A DNA stretch of 64,000 nt from Tupaia tana (taxonomy: Eukaryota; Chordata; Mammalia; Scandentia; Tupaiidae). Below the pieces are notes generated by a model. The model made no database searches, had not been told where the DNA came from, and saw nothing but the letters and a program-made list of their open reading frames with translations. This document shows positions 21,721-33,234 of this stretch, piece after piece. Position 1 is the stretch's first letter, and each line of letters begins with the position of its first letter. The position numbers and the translations under genes are program-made. The DNA lies in assembly GCA_026018925.1 (NCBI GenBank), contig JAKSZU010000005.1, positions 22,678,779-22,742,778 on the forward strand, in the 5' to 3' direction.

Positions 21721-23079
21721 TGCTACTCCTCACCCCTGCCTGTGGACTCTGAAATGAAATGCCTTTAAGATGGCTCTGGATAGGTTCCCTCTTCACCATA
21801 GACCAAACCACATCCTAGCCCAGCAATAGGATTGACTTCAGGGTCTCCTCACTGTTCCCTTTCCAAAATCCCCCAAGAAGTACAAATAGATATCCTTGAC
21901 CTAGATAACGTCTGGGATAGAAGATGGAGACTATAGTAGATCCTGTCATTTCCTGGGAGTTAATGCTATTTCTTGGCTAAGATGGACAATAAAGAAATAT
22001 GTACATGTTTACCTCTTTCCTCTCTTAGAGGCAACAAGCTTCTACAGACTAAATTCACAGCTGCTGTCTCTTTGACAGTGCCCTAAGGCATGTTGGTAAC
22101 TGATATTGCCATCAGGGAGCTTTGGTGGCAAGTAATTGAATACCTAAGAGCAGCCTGTGCAATGTGGGTTCATTATTACATATAATAACATAAAGGAAGA
22201 AGGGTTTATGTTGACCAAGTCTTTTGATGATATATGTGCTATGGGTCAACCTTTCTGCTCTCTTTAGATTTTCTTCTCTTGGTCACAGGATGGCTGCCAC
22301 AGTTCCAAGCATTACATCATCACACAATAATATGCAAAGGCAAGGGGAAAGGGGAAACCATCTTCATGTATCTCTGTTTTCATCAGAATGAAAAATTGTC
22401 CCCAGAATTCATTTATAAACTTTCCTTTACATCTCAGTGGCCATACGTCTCCACTGTCCCCTGCCCCAACCAATTCCTAGCAAAGGGGATTCAGATTATC
22501 AGGCTTGGTGTTAACTAATCTAGATTCATCCACTGGAGCTGGTTCCATCTTCCCTCATCAGCCAATTCTGGAACAAAACAGATTTCATTAGCAAGGAAAA
22601 ATGGGCTGGGCATGGCTGTTGGTGGGTCACCACACCATCACCACAGACACCGAAAACAAACAGCACCTACTTTCTCTTCACTACTCTGTCCGGGGCTAAT
22701 TGTAAGACACCACTCATCAGTCCATCTTGAAATCAGTCGCACACGAGTGACTTAGGTGGCAGGAACTAAGCTAAGCTCTCCGATTTAAAGAGGTTTGTTC
22801 TTGCAGCATGCCCTCTAAAGTCCCTGGGCAGGCTGAGTCTAAGGATGGAAACCAAGGGAGGTGCCACACCAAAGCAGGTGCTCCTGGGATGAAGGTCACA
22901 GGCACCAGCAAGCAGGCTCCACCCTCTTCCATCTCACGTGGGGACAGAGTTCCTGGCCTTCCACTGAGTTCACGTTTGCTTTGACTTCTGGAAGCCTGGG
23001 TTTGCTCAGCTGGGCTGAGGGGGACGCAGCTAAGGACTAGGGTAGCTGTGATGCAATAATGAAAACACAAGCAAGGGCC
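21721..23079. other. No gene; possible ancient repeat inside
   Basis: Mostly unassigned. About 22105-22560 (CACAGGATGGCTGCCAC ... TAATCTAGATTCATCCACTGG) resembles a widespread ancient mammalian repeat, but I cannot name the family. Confidence 0.4.
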
Positions 23080-23345
23080 GGCCTGTATCGCAGTGGTCAA
23101 ACCCTGTTTGTAGTGAGCTGGATTTCACATAGCCGTATTGCCAGTGCCAGGCCTGGTGGCTTGAAAAGCACACCAGGCACATGTGCATGTGTGGCCAAAA
23201 TCCTGGTGGGATGGAGCAACCGGGGAAGAAGGAATTGTGATGTGACCACACCCATAGGCGGGCGCTTTCTCTCTCTTCCTTTTTCCAGTAAGTGCACACG
23301 TCCTGTGGCAATTAAACAACACACACACACACACACACACACACA
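23080..23345 (+). mobile_element. tSINE-D with CA microsatellite tail
   Basis: Old A-like SINE: head GGGCCGGCCTGTATCGCAGTGG, middle CACCAGGCACATGTGCATGTG, end AGTAAGTGCACACGTCCTGTGGCAATTAAAC, then a CA run (23322-23345) replacing the A tail. Confidence 0.75.
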
Positions 23346-24585
23346 GTGCTCAAGGTATGTAGAGCAAGAGCAGGAATGGGAAGAAAACTGGGGTATAGTG
23401 TGAAAACCAGACCAGAGCAACGTGAGCAGGGCTGGAGATCACCAGCACAGAGAGGCAGGCTGCTCCGCCAGGCAGAGAGAACTCGCCAACTGCACCTGGA
23501 TGGAGGGAGAAGGGAGAGCAGACGGAGGGGGAGAGCGAGCAGAGGTAACAGGAGGACAGGTGAGGGGAGAGAAAAGAGCCATTTCCTCTGGGTTTGTAGG
23601 CTAGGGTTCAGAGAGTGTCCTTCAGTTTTCTATTGCTTTCTGGCTTCTAGTTAACACTTAAGCAGGTTAAAGTGTGGCTTGCTTTAATTAGTTTGAATAT
23701 CCATGCTCTCTGTCTGGGCTTGGGGGTTAATTTAATTTTCGCCACTGTAACAGACTAATCGGATCTCCTCTCCGAGAGTTGCAATGTGAAGTACAGAGAG
23801 AGTTAGAACGCAGTGAAAGGGAAGTGAAAGAGAAGCCATGAGGCAGCAGGAGCCTAGGGAAACAAGGCAGCCAGGAAGCAATGGCCAAAAGGATCACAGA
23901 GAAGCAAGTCGTTCCCTGGTGGAGAGGGAGCACTGGTGTCCGGGACAAAGAGGCAGTGCCCACGGAGATGCTGAGGCTGCAGAACACAGCTCAGCTGGCT
24001 CCTGCCGCCAAGGCCAGCACACAGCCCCATCCTGACCGCCGCTTTGCATTCCGAGTGAGAAAAAGCCTCCCACTCTGTCCTCCGGAGCCCTCGACATGTG
24101 ACACACTCCTCGCTGCTTTATGTCCTCACACGTCCCTTTAATACACTGCTTACTTAAAGTAACCAGATAAGCACCTTTTTTTCCAGAACTAAAAGCTCAT
24201 TAAGATCATCATTCCACACTTACTGGTCTTTAAATCCTTCAGTTTATCGCATTTCAATGCAGATCCTGGATCACAAGAACACATTTCATAGAAATAGGTT
24301 CCAGTTCTCTGTTCACGAATGACATGATAGCTGGGCTTTTGGTATACGTGGATAATGTATGCCAGTTGTGGCCAGAAAGTAAGTTCATTCGTTAGTTAGT
24401 TCATTCCTCAGTTTGTCACTCACACAGGTGCCAGGAGACAAGGTTCCAGAGATGGCTCAGATGTCACGAAAGCATTACAGTTCTATCCAGAATAGTTGTT
24501 GCCTTCCTTAGAAACGAGGGTAGGGAAACTGAAACCAAGGGCAGGGATACTATGGAGGAAGAAAGATTAAAAAGATGTGCACCAG
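23346..24585. other. No recognised feature
   Basis: Unassigned. A purine-rich stretch at about 23400-23580 produces long but biased frames (Arg/Glu/Gly rich), which I read as compositional artefacts. Confidence 0.5.
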
Positions 24586-24830
24586 CGACCAGCACATGGC
24601 ATAATGGGTATGTGGCTGGACTCCCATAGTCGACTGCGGTTCAAGTCCTGGACCTGGTGGCTTAAATTCATGCTGGGCATGTATTCATGTGTGCCTAAGA
24701 TCCCGAGAGGAGAATGGAGGAGAAGGGATTGAAGCGTGGCTATTCCCCCTGGGGGGTGATTTCTCACTTTCTGTTTCTCTGTCTCTCTCTTTCTGGTGAG
24801 CGCACGTGCCCTATAGCAAAAACCTCTCAA
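24586..24830 (+). mobile_element. tSINE-A
   Basis: Head GACCAGCACATGGCATAATGG through GCCCTATAGCAAAAACCTCTC; its A tail has turned into the AAAG microsatellite that follows. Confidence 0.9.
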
Positions 24831-24989
<159 letters not shown>

Positions 24990-25003
24990 AAAATAAGTTC
25001 ACT

Positions 25004-25243
25004 GGAACAGCAGATGGCTGGACTCCCATGTAGTCTACCACAGTTTGAGTCCCAGACCAGGCAACTTAAAACTCACGCCGGGCATATGTGCATGTGTGCC
25101 CAAGATCCTGAGAGAAGAATGGAGAAGGGATTGCGACATGGTCATCCTTCCTGGAGGTGATTTCTCACTTTCTGTCTCTGTCGTTCTGGCAAGTGCAAGC
25201 GCCCCATAGCAAAAATCTCTAAGGAAAAAACAAACAAACAAAA
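25004..25243 (+). mobile_element. tSINE-A, head-truncated
   Basis: Starts at AACAGCAGATGGCTGGACTCC, with part of the A-box region missing, and runs to CGCCCCATAGCAAAAATCTCT. It abuts the AAAG tract. Confidence 0.85.
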
Positions 25244-25249
25244 AAGACA

Positions 25250-26104
25250 TTTACTGGCTTAAAGGAAGAAGAAGAACTGAGAAACAAACACAAGCCCCTC
25301 TGTCTCCCAGGGGGACAGATCTAGGTGTGCTCGGCGAGTCCCCTTGACAGGTGGCAGAGCCCATCCTCAATGCCTCTTGGCTCACTCCAGGATGGCAGTC
25401 TGTTCTTGCAGACAACATCAAACTCTCCCGTCAGCCAGTGCTCCAAATACAGAGCCCTATTTAGCCCCTGTGTTTCTATCATCTGAAGGCTGATCCAAGG
25501 CCCAGCTCTGTCTGCCATGGGGGTCTAGGACACAGAAGCAGGTCAACGTCTGTGCTCTGGACAATGGCTTCTATGTGTCTGCTTTTTAAAATTGAAAAAC
25601 AATGAAGGTGGGTGAGGCCAAGTGTGACTAATGGTGTCAAAAATGATTTATCCAACAGAACCACTTAGATGTGGGAGCTCTTGTGGGCCAGGGCTTCAGC
25701 TGTATTCCAGGGTAAGGAGAGGGGACTGCTGCGTCTGAGGCCAGGTCTCTCCGAATGAGAGAGGGAGCCAAAGCACCCATGGGGTACATTCTGAACAGTC
25801 AAGGCAAAGGCTCTGCTGCAGCTAATTGCCTGGCTGACAGAGGCCAAAACTGAAGGCCAGATGCCGAGCTCACAGCACTTTCACCGAAAGGATTTTCATT
25901 TTAAGAAGTGGTGCCATGTGCAAGTCCATTCAATTTGTGTGTTCTCGCAGAATTCTGCAAACCTGGACGTGGAAACTGTGCTAGAGAATACTTTTAAAAG
26001 GATTCAGAATGATTTTTCTTACCTATGGCATTAGTTGGACTTTATACTCAAAGAATTACTTTATGCTCATATGTACTATTTCTGTATCACTACTGCCTGG
26101 ATTC
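25250..26104. other. No recognised feature
   Basis: Unassigned on both strands. Confidence 0.5.
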
Positions 26105-26335
26105 TGTTTCTTACACTTTCTTTCTTTCTTCCATAATAATGCATGAGAGAGAGAGTCATCCAACATGACCTTCATGCCACAATCTACCGTGAACTTTAAC
26201 TAGCTCCAGATCATGGGCACGTGTGCATCTGGCATGTTGAGGAAGAGACTATCCAGATGCAAATCTGGAACCTTCCCAGGTGGGCCAGCCTCACAGAGTG
26301 TTGTGTCTCCACTCTGCCACGATCTGACCCCCACA
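26105..26335 (-). mobile_element. tSINE-B, old
   Basis: Complement of the family B end at the left (CATAATAATGCATGAGAGAG), AACTAGCTCCAGATCATGGGCAC in the middle and a decayed head at the right. Confidence 0.6.
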
Positions 26336-27032
26336 GATTCATACATTGCATGGGAACTGCTCCAAACAGTGGCAGCCACTATGATAGCTTGGGAAATGCT
26401 TGATTCCACATCTCCATCAACCACCCATTCTGGCTATGACTGAGAATGAGTATACCCAGCTTGAACCTACCTTTTGAGAAACAGGATGGAGAATTCCTGG
26501 CAAGATTTCTCCAAAGCCTTGACCTTTCACAAGCCAGGGACATTAAAAGGAATTAACTTAATAATCTCAAGAAAACAAAATAAAAAAGTAAAGTATTTGG
26601 ATAATGACTTTATGAGGTTTTTTTGACTCCACACTGGCAAAATTCTTCTCACCACTCTTGCCTCAGAGACGGTATGAGTTTGCTTCACGTCCTTCCAGAG
26701 CACACAGTGCACATGGGTAGGGGTGTTTCTTGTGGGGAAAGTTGACACAGTCCTAGTTTTCCTTACATTTTCTATGTTGATACTCCCCAGACACTTCTTT
26801 CTATCAGAAAAAAAAAACAGCTGCTGGTCTGCAGGGACAAGACCCACTTTCCCTCCCTGAAAGCTCTGCTCATTGCTCATGAGCATCTCAAAGAGGCCCC
26901 TGGCCAGAGTCCCATGCCCACTGTAGGGGGAGGGAGGGGACAGCCATCCAACAATCAGGATAATAAATTGAGAAAAGAAGAAAAGCACTGCCCATAGCCC
27001 ACAAAACGGGTCTTCCAACCAATGCCTTAAAA
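26336..27032. other. Unassigned; shares a patch with L1-B
   Basis: No gene. The segment 26952-27025 (TAAATTGAGAAAAGAAG ... ATAGCCCACAAAACGGGTCTTCC) matches 30960-31022 inside the L1-B ORF1 region, so part of this stretch is probably an old L1-related fragment. Confidence 0.45.
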
Positions 27033-27044
27033 AGAGATCTTGGC

Positions 27045-27297
27045 AGGGCCAGCAGGTGGTATGGTGGTTAAGGTGCTAGACTCCCACATAGCCAATGACA
27101 GTTCAAGTCCTGGACCTGGTGGCTTGAAAGTCATGCTGGGCACATGTGCGTGCATGCCTAGAATCTCAGAAGGAGAATGGAGGAGATGGGATGGTGGCAC
27201 AGTCATCCCTCCAGGTGGTGATTTATTAATTTCCCTCTCTCTGTCTTTTTCTGGTGAGCACATATACCCTATGGCAAAAACCTAAAAAGAGAAAGAC
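27045..27297 (+). mobile_element. tSINE-A
   Basis: Older head form (GGTGGTATGGTGGTTAAGG). Target duplication AGAGATCTTGGC at 27033-27044 and 27298-27309, perfect. Confidence 0.9.
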
Positions 27298-27309
27298 AGA
27301 GATCTTGGC

Positions 27310-27488
27310 CAAGCAGCAGTGGCACAGCAGTAACTCAATGTTCTGCAATGCTGGAAGCCGTATAGAAGATCGGGATTTGGCTCCTAGGTTGACCTGTGCC
27401 TGCCAGGTCTTCGTGGATACCCATGATCCTAGCTAGCTGGAAAGACTGGTAGGAGGTAGATTGACCATAAAGCTCTGTCAAAGGTGCT

Positions 27489-27490
<2 letters not shown>
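27310..27490 (+). mobile_element. tSINE-B
   Basis: Immediately follows the previous element's target duplication: AGCAGCAGTGGCACAGCAGTAAC head, CCATGATCCTAGCTAGCTGG middle, ending in the TC microsatellite. Confidence 0.7.
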
Positions 27491-27550
<60 letters not shown>

Positions 27551-27612
27551 GATAGATAGATATATGTATATATATACATATATAGATATATATATATATA
27601 TATCTATAATTA
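27491..27612. repeat. TC/TA compound microsatellite
   Basis: About 17 TC units, then TA runs with GATA and TATG interruptions. Confidence 0.95.
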
Positions 27613-27676
27613 AAAAAACAGAATATTTTCTTTCTTTTCTTTCTTTTTTCTTAAAAACAAAACAAAACAAACAAAC

Positions 27677-27678
<2 letters not shown>

Positions 27679-27716
<38 letters not shown>

Positions 27717-27795
27717 ACCAGGCACGTGTGCATGCATCCCGTGAAATACAGAAAGGAGAATGGAGAAGGGATTGTGGCCTGGCCATCCATAAAAA
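27679..27795 (+). mobile_element. tSINE-A fragment after an A-run
   Basis: A run of about 36 A is followed by CACCAGGCACGTGTGCATGC and GGATTGTGGCCTGGCCATCC, the middle of a tSINE-A; head and 3' end are missing. It is most like the copy at 28567. Confidence 0.65.
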
Positions 27796-28560
27796 AGAAC
27801 AAAGATCTCTTACATTTAACCTGGCTGGAACTATGGCTGCATCACCTGCCATGCCGGTACAGTGCTCAGCCCCAGGAAGAACTCTCTAGGTATTGGTCAA
27901 ATATGAGTCTCACACAGCTGCTGTTCATCTGCAGGTGGTATTCCTGGCCCATCGTACCTGCACCAGCGCTCTCTAAGTGAGACCACCTGTGCTGGGAGGA
28001 CCTTGGCCTGATCCCAGGGAGTGTGGCATGAGCTGATGTCCCAGGGCCCTATAGGTGGCAGCAGCTGCATATGAGCCATGCTGACATCTCCTCATCTCCT
28101 TTCCTGGCCCTGGGCAGCTCTCGGTGAAACTGGCCATGGCTGCACAGCAGGCCTCCAGAATGTACATCTGCTGTGTGATCACACACACTGCTCTCACCCC
28201 CGAGAGCAATTTCAGAGAGAAAATATATGACTGGTAAAGTATTTCTGGAACAGTGATTTTACAGATTTTGATATAAAATAATATTTATGAAATATTCTAG
28301 GCTTTTAGTTGAAAGTGAAACATGAGGATCATAAATATATCATCAAACTCATTAGGCAAACCACGGTCCTTGTGCAACATGAAATAGGTCTAGAGCTCTG
28401 GGTTTCATTCATCACATTATTCTATGATTATCTTGAAGTGAGTAGTGGACCCCTTCAGCGGAAGTGATGATTGAAGATGACATTTATAACTAGGAAGTGC
28501 AGAAGTCCATCTATGCTGGCAGTACTTGAAATTCTGGGTGCCTGAAAACTTCAAAAGCAG
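27796..28560. other. No recognised feature
   Basis: GC-rich on the left (27830-28200), AT-rich on the right. Looked at for a processed gene; no frame longer than about 80 codons and no recognisable protein. Confidence 0.45.
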
Positions 28561-28566
28561 TTTTTG

Positions 28567-28780
28567 GGGGCCAGCAAGTGGTGTGATGATTAAGGTGCCA
28601 GACTCCTACATGGTTTGAGTCTTGGACCTGCTGGCTTGAAAATTACGCCAGGCACGTGCGAAATACAGAAAGGAAAGTGGAGAAAGGATTGTGGCCTGGC
28701 CATCCACCCTGGGAGGTGATTTCTCATTTTTCTTCTCACTGTCTCTCTGCAGCAAGCCTATGTGCTATATTGTAAAAAAA
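28567..28780 (+). mobile_element. tSINE-A, internally shortened
   Basis: Head GGGGGCCAGCAAGTGGTGTG, deletion around the B box and the CATGTGCATGC part, then GGATTGTGGCCTGGCCATCC and GCAAGCCTATGTGCTATATTG. Confidence 0.8.
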
Positions 28781-28861
28781 TACAATAAAAAATAAAAAAT
28801 AAAAGTTTTTTGGTTCCACACTCTCCCAGTAGCTATGACATGGAATAAAAACTATATTTGG

Positions 28862-29058
28862 GGGGCCAGGCAGTGGCACAGTTGTAATGCAACTGGACCC
28901 ACATGAGAAGATCCTGGGTTTTACATCCCAGAACTGCCTGATGCATGCTGGGCATGGTGTATCCATGATCCAGGTTGACTGAGACTACGGGTGGGTCAAA
29001 GTGTAAAGACTATTGGGGGTGCACACATGGAAGACATAAATAAATAAACTTTAAAAAC
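28862..29058 (+). mobile_element. tSINE-B
   Basis: Clean family B copy. Flanking words AAACTATATTTGG (28849-28861) and AAACTATGCTTGG (29059-29071) match at 11 of 13. Confidence 0.9.
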
Positions 29059-29071
29059 AAACTATGCTTGG

Positions 29072-30190
29072 AAATGGAGCATGTTGGAGCAGGTTCCCAC
29101 ATTAACTGCTTTCCAAAATCCATAGAGAAGAAGGACTCTGCTGTCTCTGTACCTGGGCTGCTTGAAACTCAGAAGCCCTTTGCACTGCAGGGTAGGAGAC
29201 TGGGGAGCAAAATTCCCTGGGACTGCACCAATTCCATTTGACAGAATCATCTCAGCACAACCTCTCAGGTAAGCCCTTAGTCTCCTAAGGTATAATGCTA
29301 GGTCTCTCCAATCTGTTTCCCCTCTTCCTGATCTTCTGCAAGACAGTGAAAGAGAGGTTGGTGGTGACTGAGGACAGCACACAGTGTTGGGGACCTTCAT
29401 CTTCCCTACTATCTCCCAGAGACCTTCTGGTGGTAGCTGTGGAGTAGCTGATCAGGGCCAACTCCAGATTTGCTGAGGAACAAGTGAGCTTGTTAGATTT
29501 GAGAGAGAGAGAGACATGCCAACATTCTCCACAGGAGACCTTGTTCTGCTCCTTTTCCCAGGCTCCTGCCTCTGTTGGTGGGTCCTCCCCAGTCATGAGG
29601 GAATGTTTTGGTCCCCATGCACACCAAAGCCAAGGCACCAGCACTTCAATGAGGCTACCAGGCAGGCGTCTCATACCATACCATAAGGGATAGCACTGGG
29701 GCTAGTAATACTTACAAAGATACCTTCAAGAAAAATCCACTTTTTTGACAACCACAATGGGGAGAGTGACATTGTAACAGGTGACATCTTGTATAACTGA
29801 TGTTTGATCAAATAAAATGCTGTTAATTGGAACAAGCAACGGGAGTTAGGGAACCCTGCCCTAGGTCACAGTTTTGGCCCCTTATCACTCACAAAAGAGG
29901 AGCAATCAATTTACTGTCAAAAGAACATGATAAAGGGAAGATCCCAGACCCTAACATTGCCCAGTGTCCTTCAGCTGGTCCCCCTCCTCTCTGTTCCACA
30001 GCCCTGGGTTTATTCCTCTAACACCATCACTGTGTCCACACATACCATGACCACAGCCTTACAGACCACAGGAAAAAAGTCTAGTTCCTCCAGTAATTCC
30101 TGACAAGAGAAAAGCTCATGTCCACCCTGCCATGTGTTCCCACTCCTGCCCTTAGGTTATTTAAGCCTTTCTAAAACTAAAAGTTTCTCT
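29072..30190. other. No recognised feature
   Basis: Unassigned; overlapping frames at 29062-29693 on both strands have no recognisable content. Confidence 0.5.
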
Positions 30191-30206
30191 AAAGAGTCAG
30201 ATGAGG

Positions 30207-30362
30207 GGCCAGGTGGTAGCACACATGTGGGAAAGGTCCTGGGATCAGATCCTAGGTCTTTCTTAAATATACCAGGCACACTCATCTTACTCATCATGAG
30301 CATGTGCCCAAGATCCAAGTTGGTGGAGGTGTGGGTAGATCAAAGCAAGAGAACTATTAGAA

Positions 30363-30409
<47 letters not shown>

Positions 30410-30423
30410 AAAATAATAAAGAA
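30207..30423 (+). mobile_element. tSINE-B with TC tract
   Basis: Head GGGGCCAGGTGGTAGCACAC, TC run 30365-30406, AATAAAATAATAAAG end. Target words AAAGAGTCAGATGAG before it and AAAAAAGTCAGAAGAG after it. L1-B later inserted directly behind it. Confidence 0.85.
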
Positions 30424-30440
30424 AAAAGTCAGAAGAGTCT

Positions 30441-30845
30441 GGATTTCAAAAGCCCCTGACCATGCTGGAGTGTTTGGGAAGAGGGGCTCCCTCAGTTACC
30501 ATCTTACATTCTGCCTTCTCAGTTCAACCCCTAGTCAAACTGACCCAAGAGGTCTGGGTGTATAAGAACTAAACAGCTGAAAACAATGAGGCTCTGGAGG
30601 AATTCTCTCCTCACACTCACCCCAGCAGAAAAAAGGAGAAAAACTTCTCTCTGAAAATCTGAACCCAAAACTCCCACTGTGGATACCACACTCCCATCCA
30701 CAGTAGAAGAGGGAAACTGGCACAGAGCTAATTCACACCTGAGAGAAGTGCACGAGTACACAACTACAGAAACCTGCTCTGAAGAAGAAACAAAAAGTGA
30801 GTACATTACCAGATGACTAAAAATCAAAACAGAATCTCAAGAAAT
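30441..30845 (+). promoter_or_regulatory. L1-B 5' UTR
   Basis: The region from the target duplication to the ORF1 start. The part GGTCTGGGTGTATAAGAAC to AGTGAGTACATTACCAGATG is homologous to the antisense 5' UTR at 36230-36480, but not to the 5' UTR of L1-A, so two L1 5' UTR types coexist in this window. Confidence 0.7.
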
Positions 30846-31575
30846 ATGAGAAAACTAAGAAATACTTCACCACCAAAGGAACACAATAACATCTCACAAA
30901 CAACGGGTAAAACACACACAAAATAATATAAGAAACATTACAAAAGTAATTATCTGGATAGTAAATTGAGAAAAGAAAATAAAAAGTCACCACCAATAGC
31001 CCACAAAACAGATCTTCCAATTGTTGCCTCTAAAAATGAGGACAACATACAGGAAATCTGAGACACCATAAAATAGATGCATATTCTCATAACGAGTATT
31101 CTATAAGGTGAAGAGACAGGTAGAGGCTTTAAAATCACTTCCATGATATATTAGCTAAAAACTTCCCAAATTTAGGGAGACATATGGAAATCTAAATCCA
31201 GGAAATACAAAGAACACAAAATAGATTTAACATAAGAAGATCCTCTACAAGAAACACCATAGCCAAACTCGTAAAAATCAAGGACAAAGACAATATTCTA
31301 AAAATAGTAAGAGAGAAACAGCAAGATACTTAAAAAGTTTATCCTATTAGACTAACATCAGACATCTCAACTGAAACAATGTAGGCAGGGAAAAAATGGG
31401 AAGGGGTATTTAAAACTCTGAAAGAAAAAAAAGTCAGTTAAGAATACTATACCCAGCAAGATTCAAATTGGAAGAAGAAATAAAATAATTCACAGATAAA
31501 CAAAATATAAACAAATTCACTGAAACTAGATCAACTCTCAGGAAATACTTCAAGAGATACTACCTAGAAAACTAA
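30846..31575 (+). pseudogene. L1-B ORF1p remnant
   Basis: Recognised by nucleotide similarity to L1-A ORF1: AAATGAGGACAACATACAGG (RRM region), AAGAAGATCCTCTACAAG, ATTAGACTAACATCAGACAT and CAAGAGATACTACCTAG near the end. All frames contain many stops. Around 30960-31022 it holds about 60 bp absent from L1-A. Confidence 0.75.
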
Positions 31576-32968
31576 TGGGAGATAAATCAAAGTAAGAGAA
31601 CACAAAATAGCTAGAAAAAAAGAAGTAACAACATGCCTGGGATAAGTCTGCATATATTGATAACAACATTAAATGTTAATGGATTAAATTCTCCAACTAA
31701 AAGATAAATTGGCTCAATGAATTAAAAATAGAAATATTCTATATATTGCTTACAAGAAACACACCTTATTGACAAAGATATACATAGACTAAAAGTGGAA
31801 GACTGGAAAAAGATATTCCATGTAAAAAGAAATTAAAGAAGTCTGGAGTCAAGATGCTGATATCAGACCAAATATACTTTAAGATAAAAAAGGAAAAAAG
31901 AGACAAAGAAGGACATTATATAGTTCTAAAGAGATTAATTCACCAAGAAAATATAACAATTACAAATATTTATGCACCCAGCTCTGGGGCACTCAATTGT
32001 GTAAAACAGTGACCACTATATTTAAAGGGAAATATAGATTGTTATGGGTTTCAACACCCCATTGTCACCATTGGACAAGTCATCTATACAGAAAATAAAG
32101 AGACATGGGAGCTACTTGATACCATAAACAAAATGGACCAGACAGACATATGTATCAGTAGAACATTTTACCCAGAAAGTACAAAATAAATCATTTTATT
32201 TTCTCCACATGAACATTTTCAAAGATTGATGACATTATAGGGTGCAAAATAAGCCTCTACAAATTTAAAAGTTTAGGAATTATATCCAGCATCTTCTCTG
32301 CCTACAATGGAATTAAACTCAAAATCAACCACAGACAGAGACCTTGAAGACATAAATGCATGGAAACTAAACAAGCTACTCCTGAATGACTACCAAACTA
32401 CTGAAGAAATTAAAACTATATTCAAAAGATTCATTGAAAACACTGATAATGAGCACAACACTCTCTATAACCTTTGGGACAAAGTGAAAGCAATCATAAG
32501 CAAAAAGTTTATAGCTATTAGTGCTCACAAGAAAAAAAATACAAAAATGGAAAATAAATAACTTGACATTAAGGTCTCAAGGAACTAAAAAAGCAACAAT
32601 AAAAATACCCCAAAAATAACAGAAGTAAAGAAATAGTGGAGATTAGATCTAATATAAATGAAATAGAGAATAAAATAACTATATCAAGAAAATCAATGAA
32701 ACAAAAAGCTGGTTTTTTGAGAGGATAAACAAAATGGATAAACCATTAGCTAGACTAATCAAGAAAAACAGAAAAAGAAACCAGATAAATAAAAATCAGT
32801 AACAAAGCTCATAATATCACAACCAATATACCAGAAATACAAAAAATTATGAGAGAATACTACAAGTGACTATGCACCAACAAATAGAAAGCCTGGATGA
32901 GATGGACAAATATTGGACATGTACAAGTTACATAGACTGAATCAGGATAGAATAGAAAACCTGACTAG

Positions 32969-33234
32969 GAACCAGCAGATGCATAATGGTTATATCACTA
33001 GACTCCCATGTAATCAACCACGGTTCAAGTCTCAGACCAGTGGCTTCAAACTCACGCCAGGCATGTCTGCATGGGTGCCCAAGATCTCAAGAGGAGAATG
33101 AAGAAGAAGGGATTTAGACGAGGCCATCTCCCCGCCCAGGGGGTGATTTTTTACTTTCTGTCTCTCTGCCTCTCTCGGTCTCTCTGGCTAGTGCACACAT
33201 CCTACATCAAAAATCTCTCTTTAAAAAAGGAAAA
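32969..33234 (+). mobile_element. tSINE-A inside L1-B ORF2
   Basis: Flanking AAAACCTGACTAG (32956-32968) and AAAACCTGAATAG (33235-33247), 12 of 13 identical. Confidence 0.92.

Noticed and set aside
27796-28210. Processed pseudogene in the GC-rich stretch
   Set aside because: No frame resembles a known protein and no poly(A) tail or target duplication was found.
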